Positions 1 to 8,640 of a DNA stretch of 55,424 bases are shown piece by piece. This DNA comes from an uncultured Alphaproteobacteria bacterium (GTDB taxonomy: Bacteria > Pseudomonadota > Alphaproteobacteria > Bin95). The notes below the pieces were generated by a model. It was given only the letters and a program-made list of their open reading frames with translations. It made no database searches and had not been told where the DNA came from. The DNA is taken from NCBI GenBank assembly GCA_937891825.1, contig CALAHN010000154.1, positions 1 through 55,424 on the forward strand, given 5' to 3'. The translations under genes and the position numbers were made by a program. The first letter of the stretch is position 1, and each line of letters begins with the position of its first letter.

Positions 1-1479
1 TCCGCGCAGGATGCATCTGTGCAGGACGCGCCCAAGCATGACGCGCCGCCTGAAGGCAAGCCGGATGATACGGCGGCTCAGCCGGATCAGGCGGCCATGG
101 CGGATGGCGGCGCGGAGAAGCGTGACGCTGTCGATGCGCCGGAAGACGTGATCGAAGCGGAGTGGCGCGACGCAACGGATCCCGAGCCGGAAACCGCCGC
201 CGCCGATGAGCGGCCAGAATCGTCCCCTCAATCGCCGCCAGAATCGCCATACGATCAGCCCGAGCCGTCGGGCCGTCCGGAGCGGGACGGCGCCGATGCG
301 GCCTCCGGCGCCGCGGCGCTGGCGATGGCCGCCGCCGCCGGGTCGGATGGCGGGGACGCGGATGAGCCGGGCCGGGGCGTTAGGCGCATCATGCTGGTCT
401 GGCTCGTCGTCGTGACGGCGGGCTTGCTCTATGTGCTGTACGTCCTGATCGCGGCGCCCGAAGGCTTGCGGAGCCGGATGGCGCTCGAGACCCTGCCGGC
501 GGTGCAGCGGAGCCTTACCGACAGCGCCGCCGCCGCGAAGTCGGCCAAGGCGAGCGCCGACGCGGTCGCGGCGATCCAGGAAAGCCAGACCAGGCAGGCG
601 GCGAAGGACGCCGAGTTCGGGGCGCGCGTCGCGTCGATGATGCGGGGCTTCGCGGCCGATCTGACCGATTTCAAGAAAGAGCTGGCGGCCTTGCGCGAAC
701 AGGCGGGCGGCGGCGCGGCCGCGGTCGCGGCGTCCTCGGAACTGACCGAAGCCGTCAGCGCGGCGCGGGGCGCCGCCGCCGACGCCGAAGCGGCCGCGGC
801 GGCGAACGCCAGGACGCTTGGCGAGCTGACGTCGCGCCTGACCGAGATGACGGCGCGGCATGGCGAACTGTCGGCGCGGCTTGCAGCGATGGCCGCGCTG
901 GAAGAGCGTCTGGCCGCCCTGGAAGCGCGGTCGGGCAAGTCCAGCGTGCAGGCCCTGGCGAAAGCGATCCTCGCCTTGAACGATCTCAGGACGGGCGTTG
1001 CCTCCGGCAAACCGTTCGACCAGTTGCTGACCCGCGCCCAGGCCGTGCTGCCCGATGCGAAACCCTTGACCGAAGGCCCGTGGACAGCGTTCGCCACGAG
1101 CGGGCTGCCGGGCGCGGACGCGCTGCTCGCGGAGATTCAGGCGATTTCGGTCGCGATCGGGCAGGATGAACTGAAGGGTCGGTTGAGCTCCGGCGAAAGC
1201 TGGCTCGACCGGGCGGTCGGGGGCGTCGTCGATCGGGTGAAGGTCCGCCGGGTCGGCGCGGGCGTCGAAGGCGACGGCGCTGCGGCAGTCGCGGCCCGCG
1301 CCGAAGCGGCGCTGACCGATGGCGATCTGCCGAAGGCCATCGCCGAGGTCGAGCAGCTTGAAGGCTCGGACGCGGCGCGGTTCGCCGCGTGGTTGGAGCG
1401 GGCCAGGGCGGCCGACGCCGCGCCCCGCGATCTGGACGCCGTAGAAGAGGCGGCCATCCTGGCCGCCGATGGGGCTTAA
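1..1479 (+). CDS. Mitofilin (alphaproteobacterial Mic60-like) membrane protein, 5' partial
   Basis: The frame is open from base 1, so the true start probably lies upstream; the first in-window start is a GTG at 19. The N-terminal ~120 residues are acidic, Pro/Ala/Glu-rich and probably disordered. One transmembrane segment follows (about residues 123-147 from the GTG), then a long Ala-rich helical/coiled-coil region and a compact C-terminal domain. This architecture and the position 3 bp before hemY match the mitofilin-domain proteins of alphaproteobacterial heme operons, homologues of mitochondrial Mic60, which shape inner-membrane invaginations. hemC/hemD would be expected just upstream, outside the window. 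Family assignment rests on architecture and synteny rather than a catalytic motif. Confidence 0.8.
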   Translation, partial: SAQDASVQDAPKHDAPPEGKPDDTAAQPDQAAMADGGAEKRDAVDAPEDVIEAEWRDATDPEPETAAADERPESSPQSPPESPYDQPEPSGRPERDGADAASGAAALAMAAAAGSDGGDADEPGRGVRRIMLVWLVVVTAGLLYVLYVLIAAPEGLRSRMALETLPAVQRSLTDSAAAAKSAKASADAVAAIQESQTRQAAKDAEFGARVASMMRGFAADLTDFKKELAALREQAGGGAAAVAASSELTEAVSAARGAAADAEAAAAANARTLGELTSRLTEMTARHGELSARLAAMAALEERLAALEARSGKSSVQALAKAILALNDLRTGVASGKPFDQLLTRAQAVLPDAKPLTEGPWTAFATSGLPGADALLAEIQAISVAIGQDELKGRLSSGESWLDRAVGGVVDRVKVRRVGAGVEGDGAAAVAARAEAALTDGDLPKAIAEVEQLEGSDAARFAAWLERARAADAAPRDLDAVEEAAILAADGA

Positions 1480-1482
1480 AAC

Positions 1483-2952
1483 ATGCTGCGCGCACTTCTC
1501 TTTTTTGCCGTCGCCGCCGTCGTCATCTGGGGCGTCTACCTGCTGAGCGGCGTCAATGCGCCGGTCACGCTGACCTGGGGCGACCGCATCTTCGGCCCCT
1601 ATGCGCCGTTCGAGGCCGCCGTCGCCGCCACCGTGTTGATCGTCCTGGCGCTGGTCGTCTGGAATATCGTGGCGTGGCTGTTCTGGCGGAAGCCCAAGGA
1701 CATCATCGAAGGCATGGGCAGGCGGCGGCGCGAGCACGGCTATCTGGCGCTGTCGCGCGGCATGGTCGCCCTGGCCGTCGGCGATACGCGGGAAGCCGCG
1801 CGCCAGCAATTGCGCGCCGAAGCCCGGCTCTCGCCGGATCAGCCGTTGAACCGCATGCTGTCCGCCCAGATCGCCCAGAAGAATGGCGACGATGCGGCGG
1901 CGATCGCGCAATTCGAAGCCATGACCGAACTGGACGAGACCCGGTTCCTCGGGCTTCAGGGCCTCTATCAGCAGTCCCGCAAAGCGGGCGACATGGGCCG
2001 CGCCCTCGCGATCCTCGAGGAGGCCAACAGCGCCCAGCCCGGCACGCCCTGGGTGCTGGACGCCTTGTTCCGGGTCCAGGCGCTCGCCGGCCGCTGGGAA
2101 GCGGCGCGGGAAAGCTTGAAGCAGCTTGAACGCAAGAAGCTCGTCGAACCGGCCCAGGCCAAGCACTGGCGCGCCGTCGTCGATGTCGAGGCCAGCCGGG
2201 CGCGCGCCGCCGCCGATGACGGCAAGGAAGCCCTGGCCTTGGCCAAGGAGTCCTATCAGGCGCATCCGGAATTCCTGCCGGCCGCCATCCAGTTTGCGGA
2301 CATGGAAAGCCGGTACGGGCGCCTCGGCCGCTCCGATAAGATCGTCTACGACATCTGGTCGGTCAATCCGCATCCCGACCTCGTGCCGATCTATGAGCGC
2401 ATCACCGAAATCTATGCGCCAAATAAGCAGTTCGAGAAGTTCAAGAAGCTGGCGGCCGCCAATCCGGGCAGCCCGGAAACCCGCATCATGATCGCGCGGC
2501 AGGCCGTGCGGATCGGCGATTACGAGGCCGCGAAAGAGCAACTCGCCCCGCTTGCGGCCGCCAATCCCGACGCGCGCGTCTGCCGCCTGATGGCGGATAT
2601 CGAGCTTGCGTCCGGCGGCGACCGCGCGATCGCCCGCGACTGGCTGGCGCGGGCCGCCGTCGCGGCGCCCGACCCGGTCTGGGTCTGCCGCGAATCCGGC
2701 GCGGTCGCCATGACGTGGTCGGCGATCAGCCCGACAGGGCATTTCGACTCGATGGAATGGCGCCGTCCGAACTATGTCCCGGCCGCGGAACTGCCGAACC
2801 CGATCGACGCCGTCGCCCTGCTTGACGGGCCTGCGAATGCGGAGGATCTCGCCGACGACGCCCCGCTCGAAGGCGTCGACGTGGAATTTCTGCCGCCGCC
2901 CGACGCGCCGGCCGCCGAGGCCGATGCGTCCAAACCCGCCAAATCGGTCTGA
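1483..2952 (+). CDS. hemY: HemY-type tetratricopeptide membrane protein
   Basis: A 489-residue protein with two N-terminal membrane helices (about residues 1-20 and 40-65), a basic stretch (GRRRREHG) and then tandem TPR-like helical repeats to about residue 400. This is the HemY_N plus TPR layout of the protein encoded next to hem genes in Proteobacteria; its biochemical role in heme synthesis is not settled and it is unrelated to protoporphyrinogen oxidase. The C-terminal tail is acidic and Pro/Ala-rich. It starts 3 bp after the mitofilin stop, so the two are co-transcribed. Its last codons lie in the first unit of an 18-bp imperfect tandem repeat. Confidence 0.88.
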   Translation: MLRALLFFAVAAVVIWGVYLLSGVNAPVTLTWGDRIFGPYAPFEAAVAATVLIVLALVVWNIVAWLFWRKPKDIIEGMGRRRREHGYLALSRGMVALAVGDTREAARQQLRAEARLSPDQPLNRMLSAQIAQKNGDDAAAIAQFEAMTELDETRFLGLQGLYQQSRKAGDMGRALAILEEANSAQPGTPWVLDALFRVQALAGRWEAARESLKQLERKKLVEPAQAKHWRAVVDVEASRARAAADDGKEALALAKESYQAHPEFLPAAIQFADMESRYGRLGRSDKIVYDIWSVNPHPDLVPIYERITEIYAPNKQFEKFKKLAAANPGSPETRIMIARQAVRIGDYEAAKEQLAPLAAANPDARVCRLMADIELASGGDRAIARDWLARAAVAAPDPVWVCRESGAVAMTWSAISPTGHFDSMEWRRPNYVPAAELPNPIDAVALLDGPANAEDLADDAPLEGVDVEFLPPPDAPAAEADASKPAKSV

Positions 2953-2970
2953 CCCGCCAAATCGATCCGA
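2935..2970 (+). repeat. 18-bp imperfect tandem duplication over the hemY stop
   Basis: Two adjacent 18-bp units, 2935-2952 and 2953-2970, share 16 of 18 bases and both begin CCCGCCAAATCG. The hemY stop codon is the last three bases of the first unit. The second unit lies in the short gap before the thioesterase gene. Confidence 0.75.
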
Positions 2971-2993
2971 CCCGAACGAAAGTCCCTGCAATC

Positions 2994-3422
2994 GTGAGCC
3001 ATAAAAACTTTATCGAAGCCCTCGGCATTGTCTTTGTCGAGGTCTCCAAGACGCGCATCCTGGCGGAGATGGAGGCGCGGGAAGAGCATACCAACGGCGC
3101 CGACGCCGTTCATGGCGGCATCTATATGGCGTTTGCCGATACGCTCGGCGCGCGCGGCGCGATCATGAACCTGCCCGACGGCGCCGTGACCTCGACGCTG
3201 GAATCGAAAACCAACTTCCTGCGCGGCGCCCGGCCCGGCAAGCTGATCGGCGAAGCGACGCCGGTGCATGTCGGCCGCACGACGCAAGTCTGGCAGACCG
3301 TCGTCACCGACGCGGCCGGCAAGAAGCTGGCGGTCATCTCCCAGACCCAGATCGTCATGCCCGGCAATGGCAGCCCCCAGGCCGAACGCCAGCAGGCGAT
3401 GCGCGACGGCAAGACCCTCTGA
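2994..3422 (+). CDS. PaaI-family hotdog thioesterase
   Basis: A 142-residue single-hotdog protein, the usual length for the PaaI/acyl-CoA thioesterase family. The central helix motif NGADAVHGGIYMAFADTLGA carries the conserved HGG and the downstream Asp that position and activate water for thioester hydrolysis. Starts at a GTG with no strong Shine-Dalgarno; no better in-frame start is visible. It follows hemY by 41 bp on the same strand and converges with lptD. The acyl substrate cannot be told from the sequence. Confidence 0.82.
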   Translation: MSHKNFIEALGIVFVEVSKTRILAEMEAREEHTNGADAVHGGIYMAFADTLGARGAIMNLPDGAVTSTLESKTNFLRGARPGKLIGEATPVHVGRTTQVWQTVVTDAAGKKLAVISQTQIVMPGNGSPQAERQQAMRDGKTL

Positions 3423-3453
3423 TCGAGGCGCCGCCGCCGCAAATGGCGTCGAT

Positions 3454-5694
3454 TTACGGCTGATCGCCGCTCTGGCTGGCGACGCCCTGGCTGATGCCGA
3501 TGCCGCCCAGGTGCTTGAACGTCACCCGGATGAAGACCGTATCCTCGCTGCCGCCGCCATCGGCCTGGCTCGCGAAATCGCGTTCGATGCCGAAGTCGAT
3601 CGACAGGCATTCGTCGGAATATCCGGTCGAGGCGCTCCATAGCAGGGAGCGGCCCGTATCCAGGTCGCGGCGATGGCGCGCGCCGATGCGCCAGTATGGG
3701 TCCGGCTGGGCGGAGAAGCCGATGTCGAGCTGCTCGCCGGCGGTCGAGAATTCCGGCCCCTGGGCTTCCTGATCGACTTTCACGTAAGCGGCGCGGCCCT
3801 GCAGCCAGGTCGGCCCCGCCACGACCGCGACTTCCTGCTGGCGAACCCCGGAGGCGTCCTTCTCCAGCCGCATGCGCCAGGAAAGGTCGAGCCAGGGGGC
3901 GGGCGAGAACGCCGCCGCCGCCGCCACGTCCGACCAATGGCCGGTCATGCCGGCGGCCGCGGCGAAGGCGCCGGGCTTGCGGGCCATGCTCTGGCCGATA
4001 AAGCCGCGGACCCGGCCGCCATCGGCGAACAGGCCCGTCGCCGACAGGCCATAGTCGATCCGCTGGCCGTCATCGACCAGATCCCGTCCGGGAAAGCGGT
4101 CGGGACTGAAGATATTGCTGTCGTCGAACTCGATGGCGCGGCTGTCTTCGTTCGGAATATCGTTGCTGCGGATATTGTCGAGGGACAGCACCGCCTGGGC
4201 GCGCGGCTCCAGGATCAAGGCGCCCCAGCTATTTTCCTGCAGCAGCGGATAGCGCCAGCCGGCGACGGCGCGCGGAACGGCGCGGGTCGCGGTCCCGTCA
4301 TTGGCGGCGCCGATCGCCTGGCCGTCGCGGGTATCGTAGAAGTCGCCCCTGAGGCTCGCCTGAAAATCGAAGAGGTGGCCGCCGGCCGTGGTGATCGGCA
4401 GTTCCCATCCGACGGTCGCCGACACGCTTTCGCCGTCGGCGCCCCTGTTGCGCCCCAGGACGCGGGCGTCGGTCTGGCCGAAGGCGTTGCCATAGGGGCC
4501 GGCAGCGCCCCGATAGGCGGCGAACAGTTCCGGCAGGGCATAGGGCGTGTCGTTCTGACTGGTGGACTCCCGCAGGTCCTGAACGCCGAAGCCGCCGATC
4601 CGGGCGTAGCTGTCATCCCAGAAGCCTTCGACGAACGCCTGATTGCGCAGCACGTCGGCGTCGTCGATGTGGAACGTTTCGAGGTAGCTGTCGTCGGACG
4701 CCAGGCGGCCGACCAGGGTCGCCCGCCATGTGTCGTCGAGCGCGAACTGGCCGTCGAGGAAGGCATGGCCGCGGGTCGTATCCTCCACCCGGTCGCCGCT
4801 GTTCGACGTGCGATCCAACTGGCCGATGCTGCCGTCGAAGCGGATCGCGCCGCTTTCGAACAGATGGCGGTACTCCAGGGCCGCGACCGGCAGCGACTCT
4901 GCCGTGACGAATGGCTTGAAGGTCAGGTCGATATTGGGCGCGATCGACCAGTAATACGGAATCTGGGCGATCGCATCGAACTCGCCGCCGAAAAACAAGG
5001 TCGGCGAGAGGAACCCGGTCCGCCGGTCGACGGTCGGGTCGGGGTGGCTGAAATAGGGCAGGTACATGACCGGGACGCCGGCGATATCGAGCGTCACGTC
5101 CTCGTAGTTGATGTCGTGGGCGACCTCGTCATGCTCGACCTTGCGCGCCCGTAGCCGCCAGATCGGCGCTTCCTCCGGCTTGTCGGCGCAGAGCGTGCAG
5201 GGAGTGAAGGCGGCGTCGGTCAGGATGGTGCGGTCGCCGGCGATCCGGTCGACCGTCCGCCCGACCAGGCGGGAGCCGTCGGAAAGCCTGAGGCCAAGCT
5301 CGCTCGCGACCGCGCGTTTCATGCCGTCGGTGAGTTCGGCGCGATCGGCGCTGATGACCTCGCCGCCAGGCTCAAGCACCGTGACCGATCCGGTCGCGAC
5401 CACCCTGTCCGCGCCGACGAAATACTCGATGCGATCGGCGGCAAGGGCGCGGGCGCCCTGCACGACCGTCACATTGCCGGTCGCGGTCACGACATCGCGG
5501 TCCTTGTCGTAGACCATGGCGTCCGCGTCGATCAGCGCCGGCGCGCCGCCATCGGGCGCGGTCGAAAACCCGAACGGCGAAGGCGAAACAGCGCCTGGGA
5601 CAGGCGTCTGGGCCGCAGCGCCATGGCTCATGCCCGCGGTCAGCCCGAGAGCGAGAGCCAGCGTTGCGGCGGCATGTCCAGGGCGTTCGGCCAT
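3454..5694 (-). CDS. lptD: LPS-assembly outer membrane protein LptD
   Basis: A 746-residue protein with an N-terminal signal peptide (cleavage likely after the GAAAQ region), an OstA/LptA-like beta-jellyroll domain at about residues 55-160 (repeats such as VTATGNVTVVQGARALAADRI), then the LptD plug and barrel. The CTLC cysteine pair at the jellyroll-barrel junction and the stretch VPVMYLPYFSHPDPTVDRR are typical of LptD. In the outer membrane it inserts LPS delivered by the Lpt bridge. The usual alphaproteobacterial neighbours lptF, lptG, surA and pdxA are absent; it lies 21 bp downstream of a gamma-glutamyltransferase gene and may share its transcript. Confidence 0.93.
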   Translation of the reverse strand: MAERPGHAAATLALALGLTAGMSHGAAAQTPVPGAVSPSPFGFSTAPDGGAPALIDADAMVYDKDRDVVTATGNVTVVQGARALAADRIEYFVGADRVVATGSVTVLEPGGEVISADRAELTDGMKRAVASELGLRLSDGSRLVGRTVDRIAGDRTILTDAAFTPCTLCADKPEEAPIWRLRARKVEHDEVAHDINYEDVTLDIAGVPVMYLPYFSHPDPTVDRRTGFLSPTLFFGGEFDAIAQIPYYWSIAPNIDLTFKPFVTAESLPVAALEYRHLFESGAIRFDGSIGQLDRTSNSGDRVEDTTRGHAFLDGQFALDDTWRATLVGRLASDDSYLETFHIDDADVLRNQAFVEGFWDDSYARIGGFGVQDLRESTSQNDTPYALPELFAAYRGAAGPYGNAFGQTDARVLGRNRGADGESVSATVGWELPITTAGGHLFDFQASLRGDFYDTRDGQAIGAANDGTATRAVPRAVAGWRYPLLQENSWGALILEPRAQAVLSLDNIRSNDIPNEDSRAIEFDDSNIFSPDRFPGRDLVDDGQRIDYGLSATGLFADGGRVRGFIGQSMARKPGAFAAAAGMTGHWSDVAAAAAFSPAPWLDLSWRMRLEKDASGVRQQEVAVVAGPTWLQGRAAYVKVDQEAQGPEFSTAGEQLDIGFSAQPDPYWRIGARHRRDLDTGRSLLWSASTGYSDECLSIDFGIERDFASQADGGGSEDTVFIRVTFKHLGGIGISQGVASQSGDQP

Positions 5695-5715
5695 CGCGAC
5701 GGTTCCGCGGCCGGC

Positions 5716-7500
5716 CTAGCGGCCGACAGCGTAGCCCTGCATCAGGCGCGGATTGGCCGCCGCCTTCAGCAGGGCGCCGTCTTTGGCGCAGGCGCTGATG
5801 CGTCCTTGCGTCCATGGGCCGGCGACTTCGACGCCATGCCCCAGGCGCTTCAGCGCGTCGACCGTGGCGTCGGGATACCGGCCTTCCAGCACCAGCCGGC
5901 CGGGCTCGGCCTGACGGGGGAAGAAGGAGGACGGGAAATGATGGCTCTGGAAAGTCGGCGCGTCGATGGCCTCCTGGAGATTGTAGCCATGCAGGATATG
6001 GCGCAGGAAGAAGATCAGGGTCCACTGGTCCTGGCCGTCGCCGCCGGGCGTGCCGAAGGGCATGTAGGCCTCGCCGCGGCGGAGCGCGAAGGAGGGCGAG
6101 AGCGTCGTGCGCGGGCGCTTGCCGGGCGCGAGCGAGCCTGGCAGCCCCTCTTCCAGCCAGAACATCTGGGCGCGCGTGCCGAGGCAGCAGCCAAGCGCAG
6201 GAATGGCGGGCGAGGATTGCAGCCAACCGCCGGAGGGCGTCGCGGAGACCATGTTGCCGTGCCGGTCGATCACGTCGATATGGCAGGTATCGCCGTCGAC
6301 CGGGCCGGAGGTCGCGCCTTCCAGCTTGTCCATCGTCGGTTCGCCGACGCCGGGGCCGAAGGCGCGCTCGGCGCGGCCCTTGCCGATCTTGTTGCCGAAG
6401 CCCTCGATCTGGCCGGGGCGCAGCTCCATCGATGCGGATTGCGGATCGATCAGGCGCCGGCGCGCGTCGTTGTAGTCGGACGAAAGCAGCGTCTCCATCG
6501 GGACATCGACAAAATCCGGGTCGCCGTAGAAAGCTTCCCGGTCGGCATAGGCCAGCTTCGCCGCCTCCGTCACCGTATGCACGAATTCGGGGCCCATCGG
6601 GTCCATGGCCTCAAGCCCCATGCCCTCGAGCAGCGCGAGTTGCTGGAGGAAGACCGGGCCTTGCGACCAGGGGCCGGGTTTTGCGACCGTGTAGTCGCCG
6701 AAGGTCTGCAACAGCGGCTCTTCGTAGCTGGCTTCCCAACCGGCGAGATCGTCGCCGGTCAACAGCCCCTTGTTGCGTTTGCCCGAGACATCCATGGCGG
6801 AAGTCGAGCGGATGAAGCGGTCGATCGCCTCGGCGACGAACCCGGTCTTCAGGCATTGCCGCGCCTTGTCGATCCGCGTTTCGTGGTCGCCGCTGGCGCC
6901 TGCTTCGATCAGGCGTTCGTAAAAGCCCGCCTGGCCGGGGTTCTTCCAGAGGCGGCCCGGTTGCGGCGCGGCGCCGCCGTCGAGCCAGAGGGTGGCCGAG
7001 GTCGTCCATTCATCCTGGAAGAGCGTCGCGACCGAATCGATCGTGCTGGTCATGTGCTGGACGACCGGAAAGCCGCCCGCGGCAAGCTCGATCGCCGGGC
7101 GGAGCGCCGCCTCAAGCGAGATCGTGCCGTAGTCGCGCAGCATCAAGAGCCAGGCGTCGGTCGCGCCCGGCACGCAGGGCGCCAGCAGGCCGGAGCCTGG
7201 GATGACGTCAAGCCCGAGCGCCTTCATGGCGGGGATCGTCGCCGCCGCCGGGGCGGGACCCTGGCCGCAGATGACCCGGGTCCTGCCCTCGGCCGCCGGC
7301 CAGATCAGCGCCGGCATGTCGCCCAGGGGGCCGTTCAGATGCGGTTCGACCACCTGCAGCACGAAGCCGCCGGTGACGGCGGCGTCAAAGGCGTTGCCGC
7401 CCTTCTCCAGAACCGCCATCGCGTGCTGGCTGGCGAGCCAGTGGGTGGAGCCGACGACGCCGAAGACGCCGTGCAATTCCGGCCGCGTGGTAAACGCCAT
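5716..7500 (-). CDS. Gamma-glutamyltransferase family Ntn-hydrolase
   Basis: A 594-residue gamma-glutamyltranspeptidase family protein. The autoprocessing site and nucleophile Thr is in GDTCHIDV (about residue 405 from this start), and the oxyanion/substrate motif GTPGGDGQ is at about 483-490. The start at 7500 is preferred over an upstream one at 7605 because AGGAG lies 9 nt before it and the intervening 35 residues look unlike the family. No signal peptide is visible, so it may be a cytoplasmic acylase-like member rather than the classical periplasmic glutathione-degrading enzyme. It sits just upstream of lptD. Confidence 0.88.
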   Translation of the reverse strand: MAFTTRPELHGVFGVVGSTHWLASQHAMAVLEKGGNAFDAAVTGGFVLQVVEPHLNGPLGDMPALIWPAAEGRTRVICGQGPAPAAATIPAMKALGLDVIPGSGLLAPCVPGATDAWLLMLRDYGTISLEAALRPAIELAAGGFPVVQHMTSTIDSVATLFQDEWTTSATLWLDGGAAPQPGRLWKNPGQAGFYERLIEAGASGDHETRIDKARQCLKTGFVAEAIDRFIRSTSAMDVSGKRNKGLLTGDDLAGWEASYEEPLLQTFGDYTVAKPGPWSQGPVFLQQLALLEGMGLEAMDPMGPEFVHTVTEAAKLAYADREAFYGDPDFVDVPMETLLSSDYNDARRRLIDPQSASMELRPGQIEGFGNKIGKGRAERAFGPGVGEPTMDKLEGATSGPVDGDTCHIDVIDRHGNMVSATPSGGWLQSSPAIPALGCCLGTRAQMFWLEEGLPGSLAPGKRPRTTLSPSFALRRGEAYMPFGTPGGDGQDQWTLIFFLRHILHGYNLQEAIDAPTFQSHHFPSSFFPRQAEPGRLVLEGRYPDATVDALKRLGHGVEVAGPWTQGRISACAKDGALLKAAANPRLMQGYAVGR

Positions 7501-7683
7501 CAGCGGCCGCTCCTGGCGGGCCTGCGCTTCGACTGAATGGCCATGATCTCGGCGTTCCTTGTCTTTGGGCGGGCGAAAAGGCGCTTCGCTCAATATCGCC
7601 CGCAACTTAGCCCGAAGCGCCGCCCCTGGGAAAGTGCCGTTTCGCCAGGTTGATCTGGCCCGGGAAACCGTCCGCGCGGCGTG

Positions 7684-8526
7684 TCAGCTTTGGCGATTGC
7701 CAGCTTCGGCGGCGCCCTCGTACAAAATTGTCTCGCGGCGCTCGATGTCGGCGGCGACGGCCGCGAAATCGGCGGCGTCCATGCGGCTCCTGGGCGGCGG
7801 GACGATGGCGAAGTGGCCGAAGCGATCCTCCCCGGTCGCCAGCGCCACCTCGGTCGCGGGGCCGGAGCGGGCGCGCATGGCGGGCGTGATGTAGCGGATT
7901 GCGGCGCCGATGCGCCTGTCGCCCGTCGTGTTCGGGCCGGATGCGTGAAAGAGATGGCCATGATGGAGCGAGGCCTGGCCCGGCGCCAAGGTCACATCGA
8001 CGGCTTGCGCCTCATCGACAGCGACCGCGAGCTCCTGGCCGCGGCTCAGGAGGTTGTCGGCGCCGAAGCTGTCGGCATGGGGCAGGATGCGCTCGCGGTG
8101 GCTGCCGGGCACGAACCGCATGCAGCCGCTGGCGACCGTCGCCGGCGAGAGCGCGACCCAGAGCGTGACCTCGTCGGCCCGGTCGAGGCCCCAATAGGTC
8201 AGGTCCTGGTGCCATGAGACGTAGTGCGGGCTGTTCGCCTCTTTGATGAACAGGCCCGAGCCCCAGACCAGCACGTCCGGCCCCAGGATGGCTGCGGCGG
8301 CGGCGACCATGGCCGGATGCCGGGTCAGCCGGTCGAACGACGGCAGCAGGCGGGCCGGGTAGCCGCGAAGCATGCCCAGGCGCTTCCGGTCGCCGGCGAG
8401 CGCCGCCTCGCCCGCCTCGAGGTCGGCGCGGAGGTCCGCCGCTTCGGCCGCTGAAAGAATGTCAAGAGGAAAGACGAAACCGTCGCGCTCGTAATCCGCT
8501 TTCAGGCTGGAGGCGATATGGTTCAC
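7684..8526 (-). CDS. PhyH-family Fe(II)/2-oxoglutarate dioxygenase
   Basis: A 280-residue phytanoyl-CoA dioxygenase family protein. The iron-binding HxD is in YVSWHQDLTYW (about residues 103-113), the distal His is in HHGHLFHASGPN (about 187-198), and the 2-oxoglutarate-binding Arg is probably in DRRIGAAIRYI. SGCMRFVPGSHR is a typical conserved core strand. The substrate is unknown: this family hydroxylates lipids, antibiotics, ectoine and small alcohols. It lies 114 bp downstream of the KAS gene on the same strand, which is compatible with, but does not show, an acyl substrate. Confidence 0.85.
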   Translation of the reverse strand: MNHIASSLKADYERDGFVFPLDILSAAEAADLRADLEAGEAALAGDRKRLGMLRGYPARLLPSFDRLTRHPAMVAAAAAILGPDVLVWGSGLFIKEANSPHYVSWHQDLTYWGLDRADEVTLWVALSPATVASGCMRFVPGSHRERILPHADSFGADNLLSRGQELAVAVDEAQAVDVTLAPGQASLHHGHLFHASGPNTTGDRRIGAAIRYITPAMRARSGPATEVALATGEDRFGHFAIVPPPRSRMDAADFAAVAADIERRETILYEGAAEAGNRQS

Positions 8527-8640
8527 AGCGGATCTCCCATGCAGAACGCGCTCGACGCGGGAGAAAGTGTGCGGCTGAACGTCAGCGCCTGCAAGCCGCT
8601 GCTTTCGCCCGGACGCGCCATGCGCAAGAGCCAGCGCCTG

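Noticed and set aside
3423-3453. Stem ATCGA/TCGAT with inner CGCC/GGCG between the thioesterase gene and lptD as a terminator
   Set aside because: Two-base bulge and no T-run on either strand; too weak to call.
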